Below are positions 11,392 through 22,402 of a stretch of 64,000 nucleotides of DNA, one piece after another. The notes under the pieces are model-generated. The model saw only the letters and a list, made by a program, of their open reading frames with translations, made no database searches and was not told where the DNA came from. This DNA comes from Diogma glabrata (lineage: Eukaryota; Arthropoda; Insecta; Diptera; Cylindrotomidae), in contig OY856188.1 in the NCBI GenBank assembly GCA_963693315.1, forward strand, positions 159,568,193-159,632,192. Direction: 5' to 3'. The first letter of the stretch is position 1. Each line of letters begins with the position of its first letter. Made by a program: the position numbers and the translations under genes.

Positions 11392-11494
11392 AGTTTGCAT
11401 CCCGGGCTTTCCCGGGCGGGAAAAAATATTTGTGTTGATTAAATTTGTTTTGTTAAATAGAAAAATGAGAGGTGTAATCTTTGCACGTGGTTGA

Positions 11495-11990
11495 AATAAA
11501 TTTCTTTGGCTACTGTGGCGGGTATTAATAAAAGATGAAATATAAAATAAATATGTCATATTGCAATTTAGAGTTGCATTTCTTGATAATATAATTTGCA
11601 GCATGTGTAATAAAAAGTAATATTTACATAATGTATTACAAAGTCAATTCAATTATTAACATTATTGAAATATGAAATTAGAGGTTTATGACAAATTTGC
11701 TAAATTTTTTGAAAAATGCATCAATTGTTGTACCAATTGTTAAATTAAGTGGACATGTATTCATCGTGAAATTTAATTTGTAATACGTTGTAAGACTTTG
11801 AAAAACATGTAAATATGGCTTGTTATTACACATTGTTGCAAATTATATTATCAAGAATATTAGAAAGAAACTCTAAATTTCAATATGACATATCTATTTT
11901 ATTTTAAATTTAATATTTTTAGTAATACCTGCTGCAGTGGCCAAAGAAGTTTTACTTCAACAGCGTGTAAAGATTACGCACTTCATTTTT
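11495..11990. repeat. inverted duplication with signal-peptide-like exon copies
   Basis: 11,495-11,610 and 11,835-11,965 are inverted copies (shared TTGATAATATAATTTGCA, ATATGTCATATTG and a TTCTTTGG block). On the minus strand, from an ATG near 11,985, the copy reads Met-Lys-Cys-Val-Ile-Phe-Thr, then a TGA stop, then Ser-Leu-Ala-Thr-Ala-Ala and a GT splice-donor-like site near 11,930. The plus copy ends Ser-Leu-Ala-Thr-Val-Ala, also before GT. The shared codons differ mostly at third or conservative positions, as expected of a duplicated exon. AAGTAAAACTTCTTT also precedes the Gly/His array at 10,782, tying the pieces together. The exon phase does not join to the Gly/His frame, so this is probably a rearranged or dead gene. 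Confidence 0.45.
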
Positions 11991-12179
11991 TTTATCGTCC
12001 GAAGTTATCGCCCGTGTTGTGTTTCTACCTTTAATGTCCTGTGAAAATGGGTTCTTTTTTCACTAATGTAAAAAGATTAACAAATTGTAGTTGCTATGGT
12101 TTTTCATATAATTTTACAAAGTTTTTTAAACAACGCAACCATGAAAAAATAGAAAATAAATTTTGAATGTTATGTTGTA

Positions 12180-14468
12180 GTCCAGTAAATAAAGGTTAAA
12201 AGGTCGCAAAAATCCTGTCGCGGACGGGACCTGGCGGAAATTGTTGGTCTTACCGAGTACTTTGACGTGAGCAAAATTACCTTGGGGTTCCGACCCTGTG
12301 AGCCTGGAAAATGGCCCTCAAAGTGTCAGAAGTAGTTTCCGGGCCATATCTCCGAAAATATGGCAGTTAGGCTATTCCTGTTTAGCTAGAAATGAAGGCT
12401 AATTATAAGCTAATTATCTACAGAAATGGTCCTAATCATTTTTATCGTAAGCCCGATAGTTTCCGAGATAATGGACTCGAACCTTGTCCTGCATTTTTCT
12501 CTTCATCATGGAGCCAGAATGCCGCTTTACACGTATTTACTAAGGAGCGGCAGACAAATTAGCGGATAACTCGGTCAAAATTCAATATTTTTCGATGATT
12601 CAAAATTCATGTGAAAGAGAAAGCCCGTACCTGTCACATCCTGTGATAAAATTTCTGTTATCCCGTTTGTAAGCGAGTGCAAACGGCGGTCAAAGTTTCT
12701 TTTTATCCGGTTTTCTGACGCTGTTTTAAATTGATTCATATTTTTTTTAAAAATTGTGTTTTTATATGTTTCTTTCTTGATTATTGTGCCTGTGGGGGTC
12801 TTGAAACATCTCAGAAAGTTTGCCACAGTGGCTTTCTCGCACTTTTAAATAAATGAGAATTTATTAATTTCCATTTTGAGGACTTTCATGGAGTTTCGGA
12901 AAGTCCGCGGAAAATCATTAATAAAAGATTTACTGTCTATTAAAGTGCCTTATAAGTTACACCAATTTGTAGCTTAGAATGTCTAGTTTCCGATCGTATT
13001 TTTCAAATTGTTTAGAAATTTCCAGGGCTCTTTAAAAGTTGATTTTACGCCCACACGGGAAAAAAACTGGCCAAATTTTTCAGAAACTTTTTTTTCTTTC
13101 CGAGGAATGTTTTGGGTATTGTTACTTATATAAAAGTAAAGCTGAGGTTCTCAGCTTTCCATTGATATAAATAATGTCATTGTTTTTAATCCACAAAAAA
13201 AAAAAATTGAAAAAGTTTCTCTGAAATTATTTATGATAATTTCCTCTTTTTTTCTGCTTCACGTGGCGGCGCGTATTTTACGTGTATAATATTGGTTCGC
13301 GCAGGCGCGCACACATGGCACACACACACTGGCTTCACGCGTCCCTCGTGGACTTATATTGTTATTGTTATTGTATTAATCGTCAACAATAGTACATTAT
13401 GATGCTAGGACGTAAAGCTAAAGATTTTGGACGGATGTGGAGTCGAGGCGCTAGCCGAGATTTGCACCCACCTTGAGTCCAAAATAGCTTACGTCCGTGC
13501 ATCATATACTATTTTTTATTCGCCGCAAGCAAAATATTTTAAGAAAATTTGTTTATTCTAAATTAAAATTATAAATTTTCATAAATTTTAAAATAAAAAT
13601 ATGTGGAACAAGTAACCTTTGACAAAATATTAATTATATTTTTCAAATTATTGTGTAGCTATGACAACAAATGATAACAACTATTTTAATTGGATAATGA
13701 AATTTTGAATTTAAGGGTTGCTTTGATAAAAAATTTTATTTTTCATAGAATTTAAAGAAATGCAAATGCTTTTTACTTTTTTGGACGTAGCTATGACAAC
13801 AAAATAAATAGTTAAAAAGTGACACTTTTAGGCCGTAAATCACAGTAATAAAGTAACCCTTTAATATGTAGGCGAATAAAAACGTCATTTATTATAAATT
13901 ATTAAATTAGAAATCGACAACATATAACGCATTTACAGCGACATAACAAATTAGTACATGTATAATTTAAATTTGTGTGTGACTGATCCTTCCTATGCTC
14001 CTATATGGCCGCGATAATTTCGCAAATACAACGAGAAAGCCATTGTCATTTGCAGGTCAAATTTTTCAGGCCAAAACATGGAGCTGTGGGTATTTCCAAG
14101 CCCTCAGTTCTCAAATTTGATGAGAATCTGGCGTTTTTTCATGGTCTCAAATTTGACAATTTTTCACTACCCGTTTTTGCAAAAAGTATCAATGTTGCGA
14201 AAAAAATGATTAGGACCATTTCTGTAGATAATTAGCTCACCTTCATTTTTGGCTAAACAGGAATGCCCTAACTGCCATATTTCCGGAGATATGGCCCGGA
14301 AACTACTTCTGACACTTTGAGGGCCATTTTCCAGGCTCACAGGGTCGGAACCCCAAGGTAGTTTTTCTCACGTCAAAGTACTCGGTAAGACCAACAATTT
14401 CCGCCAGGTCCCGTCCGTGACAGGATTTTTGCGAGCTTTTGATCTTTTTCGACCTTTATTTACTGGAC
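12180..14468. mobile_element. 2.29-kb TIR DNA transposon, TA target duplication
   Basis: Terminal inverted repeats of about 300 bp (12,180-12,480 and 14,195-14,468), starting GTCCAGTAAATAAAGGT on both sides and flanked by TA. Further shared blocks include TTGGTCTTACCGAGTACTTTG and TTTCCGGGCCATATCT. TA duplication fits the Tc1/mariner group or a MITE, but no DDE transposase was seen. The 83-codon and 76-codon ORFs inside are not recognisable. The interior includes a separate hairpin. Confidence 0.75.
13389..13507. repeat. hairpin inside the 2.29-kb TIR element
   Basis: AGTACATTATGATGCTAGGA and GACGTAAAGCTA on the left pair with TAGCTTACGTCCGTGCATCA on the right, around a loop of about 40 bp. 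A GC-richer stretch sits just left of it (13,250-13,350, GGCGGCGCG, GCAGGCGCGC). Confidence 0.6.
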
Positions 14469-14470
14469 TA

Positions 14471-15342
14471 TTGTCGATTTCTAATTTTATAATTTATAGT
14501 AAATATCGATTATATTAATACTATATCATAGAAAATATTGCATTTCCTACTCGAGATAAAAACGTTTTTCGTTCGTAAACATGTCTCACTCGACGCTGAC
14601 GCGTCTCGTGAACAAGTGTTTACTCACGAAAAGAACAATGTTTTCATCTTTTGTAGGAAAATATACTATTATATATACAGTTTTATATTATACTTTCTTA
14701 TTTTGTGTCTCGTGAGCATTATTTTTCACTTCTTTTGATAAAAGTGTTTTGTAATGGGAATTACAATATGTGTCACAAAAATACATAAAAACCATTTAAG
14801 AATTGGGTCCCATAACAACAAGCGTTCGGAGGCGTTGATGGACGATTTTTTAGTGTTTGCAGATTGGAGGCGCTCTAGGCTATTGCTTCGGGCAAAGCGT
14901 TCCATTTGTGCAATGTACGAACAAAGAAGTCCCCTTGCATTTTGTCACTATGACAGTGAGTGGTCTGTGAAAATATTTGGTTACTCCGCACAGTAATGTT
15001 ATGAGTTGAAGGGTTATAAAAACTTTTCTTAACATTGCCTTCTTTAGTAAAGGTAAATCTTTTTTAGAAGATTTTAATTTAAGCGTACCCTGTATATAGT
15101 TTATTCACATTTGCAAATTTGTTATTTAGTAATTTTAACTGCAAACTATGTGCTTAATATTACCATATCTTGAAATTTGTGATCCTGTACATTTTGTTTG
15201 ATAAATTATCGTAGACTTTGGTTATTTTATAAATGGGGTGTGTGAAATAGATAAGCTCCTCGTGCTGCACCCTGGATTACGCAAATAGTCTATTTCAACT
15301 TGGTAGCCAAACATTTCATTTCGAACTCTTGGCTGTGATACA
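14471..15342. other. no gene recognised
   Basis: AT-rich sequence. A weak inverted repeat at 14,562-14,636 (TTTTCGTTCGTAAAC against GTTTACTCACGAAAAG) is the only structure seen. Two ORFs of 66 and 80 codons show no recognisable domain. Confidence 0.6.
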
Positions 15343-15361
15343 AAAAAAAAAAAAAAAAAAA
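15343..15361 (+). repeat. poly(A) run immediately 5' of the retrotransposon ORF
   Basis: About 19 adenines end six bases before the ATG. This is unexpected at the 5' side of a LINE ORF and could be the tail of an older insertion or a very short leader. Confidence 0.8.
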
Positions 15362-15366
15362 TAAAT

Positions 15367-18300
15367 ATGAACCAAAATCAAAATCACAATAACAACGGTA
15401 CTTTTCAGCACCATAAGACAAAAAATATTGGACCTTCAGTCCGTATTTTGCAATTGAACATTGAAGGCATAAGCAAGTCAAAAACTGAACATTTACAAAG
15501 ATTATTAAAAGATTACGACATCGACGTTATAATTCTGCAAGAAACGCATGCAGCAGATGAAGCGCAACTTACCTCTAGAGGAAACATTGTTGGTTACAAA
15601 TTAATTAGTGCTATTTACCATCAATCATATGGATCTGCCACGTATGTTAAGTCAGAAATCCTGAACTGCACGCACGTACTTACACAGATGGACAACGATA
15701 TACATCTTATTGTTGTTGATATATCGGACACGAAAATTGTAAACGTATACAAGCCTCCAAATACAGGATGGCCAGCTGCTACTCTACCATTATTTTATCA
15801 TCCAGCAATATATGCTGGTGACTTCAATAGCCATCACACTCAGTGGTCCTACTCAAATAATAATACCAATGGCGTGCAACTGACCGACTGGGCGGATGAT
15901 AACAACATGTTCCTGGTATATGATGCGAAAGACTTGAAAACCTTTAGATCTGCAAGATGGCGACGTGATTACAATCCCGACCTCTGTTTTTCCACAAAAA
16001 ACGAACAACGTAACCCTATTCCAATATCTAGGGCTGTCTTACAAGGTTTTCCACGCTCTCAGCATCGTCCAGTAATTCTTGAGGTAGGAATCCAAATTCC
16101 ACTCGTTAACTCTACTCCTCAACCTAGATGGAATTTTAACAAAGCTGATTGGGATAAATATAGGATGAAGTTGGATGCAGTGATTCGCTGGATTCAACCC
16201 ATTCCTAAAAATTACGATAGATTTGTTGGAGCCATCATCTCAACTGCAAAGAAATGCATCCCAAGAGGCTTTCGTGAAGAATATATTCCTGGCTGGAGTA
16301 AAGAGAGCGATATATTATATGAAGAGTACCTTAGTAGTGGTGAGGCAGACGTGGCTGATGACTTAATATACTCACTGGACGCCGCGAGAAAACAAAAGTG
16401 GATTAAGGCTGTTGAAAACATTGATTTTTCCCATTCAAGCAGGGAAGCATGGAGTCTCCTTCGGAAACTGGGTGGCTCAAACTCAATTACTCGTGCTAAC
16501 AACGTAATAAATCCAGAGGACATCGCAAATCACATAGTAAATATGTCTCGTGCTTCTATTAATCGCCTTCATAAGAGAACAATTAAACGCAAACTAAGAG
16601 AAATGAAGCGCAATTGCTCGTCTCCATCGAAGTATGCGAACTCTTTTAGTAGCGAAGAACTAGAATCAGCTCTGTCCCAAACAAAAAACGGAAAAGCAGC
16701 TGGCTACGATGGCATTTTTCCAGAATTTCTTAAGAATGCTGGAAAAAATGTAAAACAGTGGCTAACTAAATTTTTCTCGAATGTCCTAGAAACCGGCAAC
16801 CTACCAAAACATTTTAAGACTACGAAAGTGATAGCGATACTTAAGCCAGGTAAACCATCCAATGAACCAGGAAGCTATCGCCCGATTGCCCTTTTGAGCA
16901 CCTGCTATAAATTGCTAGAACGGCTCATATACAATCGTATCGCACCGATATTGAATGACCAGATCCCAGTCGAACAAGCTGGTTTTCGTCCCAATCGCAG
17001 TTGCACTGACCAACTGCTCGCTCTAACATCCTATATCGAAGCTGGGTATCAAAAACAACTAAAAACAGGCGCAGTATTCATCGATCTTACTGCAGCATAT
17101 GACACGGTCTGGCGAATTGGGATTATATATAAGCTGTTCAATGCAATACCTTGTAGCACCATCTCGCGTTTAATTAACAACATGCTGAGTAATCGTGTAT
17201 TCACAGTTCATCTAAATAATTCCTGCAGTAGGTCTAAAATGCTTAACAATGGTTTACCACAGGGTTCCGTCCTGGCGCCATTACTTTTTAATCTGTACAT
17301 TCATGACATTCCTGACACAACATCAAAGAAATTTGGGTACGCGGATGATTGGACCCTGGCCACTCAAAACAAAGACATGGGTGTTTTGGAGGATTTGCTC
17401 TCAACTGACCTAGCTATAATGAATGACTATTTTCGAACGTGGAGTTTATTTCCCAATCTAAGTAAAACCGAGAGCTCCTGTTTCCACTTAAACAACAAAC
17501 TGGCAAAACACGAACTATCAGTGTTATTTAACGGCACTGTCATTAAATACAATCAACAGCCAAAGTACCTGGGCATTACTCTCGATAGAACTCTTTCTTT
17601 TAAACTCCACCTAGAAAATACGTCACAAAAACTTAAAACGAGAAACAATATATTGCACAAACTGGCAGGCTCTACATGGGGTGCTACTCCAGCTACCCTC
17701 CGAACAACTGCTCTAAGTCTGGTTTACTCAGTGGCTGAGTATGGCGCACCAGTCTGGTTGAATAGCACACATACTCAAAAAGTTGACTGTCAGCTGCATG
17801 CTACGATGCGTACTATAAGTGGTACTATCAGATCCACCCCTTTGCCTTGGCTCCCTGTGTTAAGCAATATCGCTCCACCTGCACTCAGACGCTCGCATGC
17901 TCTCATGCGTGAACATAAAAAGGTAACCAACAACACCACGTTACCCTTGCACGAATATTACGGTGACCACACTCGTTGTCGATTGAAGTCAAGAAAGCCT
18001 CCACATAAAACTGCCAGCAACCTGCTGGCAACTGATTTTAATATCTTGGATGCCTGGGACACCTCCTGGCAACATTACAACACAACTGGCCTTTCTATTA
18101 CTAACCCGACTTCTACCCAACCTGGTTTCGATTTGCCACGTCATACCTGGACTACATTAAACCGAATAAGAACGAACCATGGACGTTGTGCTGATTCTTT
18201 CTACAAGTGGGGCATTTCAGAGTCCCCTGAGTGTGACTGCGGCGCTCCACAACAAACTATAAAACACATTGCAACTGTGTGTCCAATTCGACGTTACAAT

Positions 18301-18375
18301 GGCAACATCTCAGACATCCATTTGGCAACTCCCGATGTAGTAGCATGGATAGACTCGCTCGATGTAAACATCTAA
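15367..18375 (+). CDS. non-LTR retrotransposon endonuclease/reverse transcriptase, intact
   Basis: A 1002-residue single-ORF polyprotein of a LINE-type element of the group usually annotated as jockey-like; I did not assign the clade. It nicks target DNA and copies its own RNA at the nick. An APE-type endonuclease occupies about residues 25-240 (Asn31, QET at 58-60, GDFNSHH at 151-157, NPDL near 203, SQHRP at 231 in place of the common SDH). The reverse transcriptase occupies about 430-760: SYRPIALLS near 503, FIDLTAAYDTVW at 571-582, PQGSVLAP at 631-638, and FGYADDW with catalytic Asp660-Asp661. A C-terminal Cys-x-Cys...His...Cys cluster lies near 960. No stop or frameshift is present, so it may be functional. 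The start is the first ATG after an A-rich run. No separate ORF1 was found upstream. Confidence 0.9.
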   Translation: MNQNQNHNNNGTFQHHKTKNIGPSVRILQLNIEGISKSKTEHLQRLLKDYDIDVIILQETHAADEAQLTSRGNIVGYKLISAIYHQSYGSATYVKSEILNCTHVLTQMDNDIHLIVVDISDTKIVNVYKPPNTGWPAATLPLFYHPAIYAGDFNSHHTQWSYSNNNTNGVQLTDWADDNNMFLVYDAKDLKTFRSARWRRDYNPDLCFSTKNEQRNPIPISRAVLQGFPRSQHRPVILEVGIQIPLVNSTPQPRWNFNKADWDKYRMKLDAVIRWIQPIPKNYDRFVGAIISTAKKCIPRGFREEYIPGWSKESDILYEEYLSSGEADVADDLIYSLDAARKQKWIKAVENIDFSHSSREAWSLLRKLGGSNSITRANNVINPEDIANHIVNMSRASINRLHKRTIKRKLREMKRNCSSPSKYANSFSSEELESALSQTKNGKAAGYDGIFPEFLKNAGKNVKQWLTKFFSNVLETGNLPKHFKTTKVIAILKPGKPSNEPGSYRPIALLSTCYKLLERLIYNRIAPILNDQIPVEQAGFRPNRSCTDQLLALTSYIEAGYQKQLKTGAVFIDLTAAYDTVWRIGIIYKLFNAIPCSTISRLINNMLSNRVFTVHLNNSCSRSKMLNNGLPQGSVLAPLLFNLYIHDIPDTTSKKFGYADDWTLATQNKDMGVLEDLLSTDLAIMNDYFRTWSLFPNLSKTESSCFHLNNKLAKHELSVLFNGTVIKYNQQPKYLGITLDRTLSFKLHLENTSQKLKTRNNILHKLAGSTWGATPATLRTTALSLVYSVAEYGAPVWLNSTHTQKVDCQLHATMRTISGTIRSTPLPWLPVLSNIAPPALRRSHALMREHKKVTNNTTLPLHEYYGDHTRCRLKSRKPPHKTASNLLATDFNILDAWDTSWQHYNTTGLSITNPTSTQPGFDLPRHTWTTLNRIRTNHGRCADSFYKWGISESPECDCGAPQQTIKHIATVCPIRRYNGNISDIHLATPDVVAWIDSLDVNI

Positions 18376-18515
18376 TGTTCAAATGTACTGCCCAATGTTC
18401 AAATATTTTACTTTTTAATTTACTTAAAAGACACGCAATCAAATCGATTGTAAGCTCATTTAAGGTGTATCCATGTATTGTTTTAGGTAGATTTCATAGA
18501 GGAGTCTACCTATTT
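18376..18515 (+). other. 3' untranslated part of the retrotransposon with terminal hairpin
   Basis: About 110 bp after the stop lies TAGGTAGATTTCATAGAGGA followed by GTCTACCTA, a short stem-loop (18,484-18,512). The same GGTAGATTTCATA half-stem, inverted, ends repeat X at 7,553-7,577 and 60,669-60,693. No poly(A) tail is visible, so the exact 3' end is uncertain. Confidence 0.45.
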
Positions 18516-19670
18516 TTAAGTTTAATTTTTTAATGTGTCACAAAAAAAACCATACGCTAAATAAAATTTTATAAATTTTAAAACCGGTTTTATGTAATTT
18601 CTGATTTTTGAAAATACTTTCTATCACTAATGTCGTTTTTATGTATATTGTGTTACATCATTTTTCATCTTTTATCTCAGTATTTATATCTTTTAGCTCA
18701 CGTTATGATCGTAGGCTGTCAACTTGTTTATTATTTTGTTATAGGTACTGCGCGTGATTGAAAGATAGAAAGAAGGAGATACATATTTAATATTGATGCA
18801 TACGTCTGTAACATTCAAAATAATCTAACTCTTATCACTGTGTGTTTGATTTTTGATAGGTTTTGAAGATTAATAAATATTAAAATATTTTAAGCATTAG
18901 TTCCTTTTCATATTGGGTGTATCTTACAACTGCCTCATTTATTTCCAGGTCTTGGACATATGTATCTTGACCGGGCTCTGTTGATCTCATCTCAGTTGTT
19001 GGAGCGAAAGATTATATGAATTCCATTATATAATTCTTTCATTGTTTCTGTATTATTTTGTGCATATATTGATTTATTTCATTAATAATTATAAAGGCTG
19101 TTTTGCATTTCGTCTTACACGTGAATTGATTTGCGATAAATAATCTTACTTTAAATCTGTAGGAAGACATATTTATAAGCTCTTTCACACTTATCTGGAA
19201 AATTTAATCTCGCATCTACGTTTATTGTTTTTATAAATTTCCGGTATTGTTTGCAAAATTTTAGATGAATTAAACACATGTCATAACTTATTTTTATATC
19301 TACTAACTTATAATAACTTTATATGGTTCATCAAGGAAAGTTTTGGTGACTTACTTTTTAATTAAATTTCCGATATGGGAAGTTCTTGTATTCAATTATT
19401 TAAATTGGGATTTTATAATATCTTCTCGTTTTAAGACCACCTAAAGATGTTAGGCTATTTTGAAATGGCATGCTGTATGTGTGTGGGAGGGTATTTTTGT
19501 ATGAGGACTAACATTTATCCAGCGCTTTTTTAACAACGGATAATTTGATTTAAATTATTATTGGTCACCATCGATATACTTTGGCGTAACTTAGAAGCCC
19601 AGTCTTGTTTTTCCGAAATCGGTTCATGTTTGTATTTTTGGTTTTAAAAACTGAAATAGTAGATTGTATA
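18516..19670. other. no gene recognised
   Basis: AT-rich, no repeat copy elsewhere in the window that I noticed, and no ORF resembling a known family. Confidence 0.6.
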
Positions 19671-19673
19671 TTA

Positions 19674-19750
19674 AGAGCAGAAAGGACTCCATTGCTGCTC
19701 GTGCATGAAAATTGCAATCATGTCAGAGCAGCAATGCTACTTTCTGCTCA
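19674..19750 (+). ncRNA. miRNA-precursor-like hairpin (candidate)
   Basis: A 75-nt near-complete stem-loop. GAGCAGAAAG (19,675) pairs with CTTTCTGCTC (19,740), ATTGCTGCTC (19,691) pairs with GAGCAGCAAT (19,726), and CATGA (19,704) pairs with TCATG (19,718), leaving a 9-nt loop and small internal loops. Size and shape fit an insect pre-miRNA. I do not recognise either arm as a named miRNA. A short palindromic MITE is the alternative. Confidence 0.4.
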
Positions 19751-19864
19751 AAGTATAAGGAGCAATTTCACGAAAATTCAACATCGTTTTGACTTGACAC
19801 CTTTTAATTTTGATTATTTTTTGTTTATAGATAGTCTTTTATAAATAAAAAATACAAGTTCTCT

Positions 19865-20290
19865 AAGATTTTTTTTTCAACCAGAGGTCTTCAAAGGGTG
19901 CCCCTCAATTTTTTGTTGTGTTGTGATGTGAGTGCATTTTGACGAGCGATTGTAGAAAAACTACTCAATCGATTTTCATAAATGATATGTCGTTGAATAG
20001 GTATTAGTTTTCAAAAATGTACACTGTTAATTTTTTGAAATAATTTTTAACCTTGTAACATAAGAAAAAAACGGTGTAATTGAAGAAAAGATGGCACAGC
20101 CTCTTTATTTTTTTTAAAACTTAATTGAAGCTTATTTTATATCTAACCACTTGTGAAAGTTTGGGAGATGAGTTATTTTTTGTTTTAAAGATAAAATTCG
20201 TTGTGCATATGACTGTCGGGAATCAGTTTTTTTTGTTCTGAAGGAAAATTATAAAAATGGCGTTATAAACTAAGAGATTTTTTTTATGTT
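19865..20290 (+). repeat. outer inverted repeat (left) of the 8-kb inverted pair
   Basis: Inverted copy of 27,455-27,890 (shared GACGAGCGATTGTAGAAAAA, GATATGTCGTTGAATAGG, GACTGTCGGGAATCAG). The same sequence occurs again at 24,763-24,992 (inverted) and 24,993-25,320 (direct) at the junction of the two inner elements. Homology continues outward from 19,795 and runs into the N gap on the other side. Confidence 0.85.
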
Positions 20291-20935
20291 GAATATCAAA
20301 TATTTTATTATTAGATGAACTTTTTAAAATATTATAAAAATTATATATGTAGTACAATAAATAAAATAAATACAATTGTTAAAAATTATTTATTTATTTT
20401 ACAAACAGAAGTTTCTTTTGAATAGGAAAACACTTCTGCAATTATTTTCTTTGTATAAGATGGCATAAAAAAATGAAATGTTTATTTACCACTTTTAGTA
20501 ATCACTTGTCACTCTTATAAAAAATAATTTGACAGTCTCGACTGCAAACAAAAAAGCCGTATAAATAACTAAATATATTTAGGAACTTTTGACTGGAGAA
20601 GTATTATGTTCGTATTATGTTATTATGGAATCATAAAGTCAAAGATTGTATTTTAACATTAAATTACAAATATTTTATTATTGAATAAACTTTTTGAAAT
20701 ATTATACAAATTATATATGTAGGTTAAAGAAAATAAATATAGCTATTAAAAATTATTTACTTATTTTACATTTAAAAGTTTCTTTTGAGTTGGAAAACAT
20801 TTTTGCATTTATTGTCTTAGTATCTAATGGTACAAAAGAATGAAATTTTTGAGTTCCACTTAAATAGTAATCACATTTTTATATCGATTTTGTAATTTTT
20901 TTTTTGTTAATTGATATTTATTTTTATCGGTGTAT
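20291..20935. repeat. noncoding arm of the left unclassified element
   Basis: Matches, inverted, about 26,860-27,460 (GTTCGTATTATGTTATTATG, CAGTCTCGACTGCAAAC). It contains an internal partial repetition of itself: ATTATATATGTAG occurs near 20,340 and 20,711, each followed by a related AT-rich block. No gene. Confidence 0.7.
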
Positions 20936-22024
20936 CCAAAGTTAATGGTAGATTCCCATTTTAAAGACCATTCGAAAAGTTTTTTTGATGTATCAATAAT
21001 ATCTTTGCCCGCCATACTATAACGGTGTGCAGCACGCTTCAGTGTACCACCAGTTCCATCACAAGGTGCCTTTCCAAGGCTGGTAGCATGAAAATGCCAT
21101 TCTGCATCAACCTTAAAGTCTTTTTTATGGTGGCATAAGTTAATTAGGTTATGTTTATTTTTGTTTTCAGAAGGAATTATAAATTATTTTCGTAATAACA
21201 GAATTTATATACGTTTTGATGAATTCAATAAGTTTTGTAATGAAAAGATGGACTGTAGTACTGTTGTGATATCCGAAATGAGTATAAAACTTCAGTGCTG
21301 TATATATTCACTTGCGGCACTTTTAAAATAAATGACAAATGGATGAATAATAGCTTGTGAATTATTATAATGATAACCTTGAAATGAATCCTGAATTATG
21401 GAAGCGTAGTTTTCACGAAAATCCCCTTGAACGAAGCACTCTCCTGGTTCTAATATTTTTTTTTCTTTCCTCAATGAATGTAGATTGCTGTTTTGCTATA
21501 AAGTTGTGTGGTATCAAAATTTGTAAACGCTAAACAATTTTTTTCAGAAATTATTCTACAGTTTCTATTAAAGTAACCAAATTGCATCGATCACTGGTAT
21601 TCCATTGTTGATATTTGACTTGAAGGATTCCCTCAACGTCAAAATCATTTAGTAATTTTTCTTCCAGTTGTTGAAGTTGTTTTGAACATTCATTGCACTT
21701 CAAAGTATGACGATCTTCTTCACCACATAAAACAAAGTCAATTAATGTTTTATAATTCTGGAAAGCAGCATCAGTAATCCAAGACATCTTAGAGTGTTGA
21801 ATCATTAGTTTTATATTTTCATGTATGGTACACACGCACACATTATGAACTCCTTGAGATAATTTTATACATTCTTGTGGTCGAAGAGCCGTGAATTTAG
21901 TAAATCCTATTTTCACATCAGGAAACTTATTTTTAAACTCCACATAAGCTTCATTTAATGTACATAGCAATAAGCGCTTTTGTGGATTTATGCTGAAATT
22001 GCTCATATTTTCTTTATTGTACAT
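20936..22024 (-). pseudogene. transposase-like protein, unclassified family, left copy
   Basis: Broken coding remains of a protein family I know from many insect and cnidarian genomes as uncharacterised, probably a DDE-type transposase (Sola-like is my guess, not confirmed). From 22,024 leftward the minus strand reads KRLLLCTLNEAYVEFKNKF, an IGFTKFTALRP stretch, a VCVCTIH motif and a Cys-x2-Cys pair (KCNEC), then after stops GDFRENY...IHPFVIYFK (21,474-21,292). The part equivalent to YNTDGA...TSHGKGPCDGIGG in the right copy is present but frameshifted (about 21,000-21,200). The N-terminus is shorter than in the right copy. Candidate catalytic Asp lies in GDF.ENY. It lies inside the left member of an inverted pair whose 5' side was interrupted by the Harbinger element. 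Confidence 0.65.
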
Positions 22025-22402
22025 GTATAGTTTTTATAATATTTTAAAAAGTTCATTTAATAGTAAAATATTTGATATTTAACATAAAAAAAATCTCTTA
22101 TGGGTCAATTCTGATTCTGTTATGTTAATGTTACTGCTAAATAACATAATACATTAACATTTTAAAAATAACATAACAGCGCTGTTCGGTATTCAGAAAA
22201 TGTTAAATTTCGCCACTGTTAAAAATTGCGGCGAGTTTACTTTTTGATGTTTCGAAGTAGAAAATATAAAATGCTATAACTGTCAAATTTTTACAAGCTT
22301 GGCTTGGCTTCATATTTTATAAAGTAATTGTTCAGTGTTGTTCATATTTTTTAAAGCTAACAAAGTTAAATTAAAGTTTTTTATTATAAACCATATTAAA
22401 TA

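Noticed and set aside
10726..11604. 292-codon Met-Thr-Thr ORF (minus) and 225-codon Met-Val-Val ORF (plus)
   Set aside because: Open only because the 9-bp unit lacks stops in these frames; the composition is implausible for a protein compared with the Gly-His frame.
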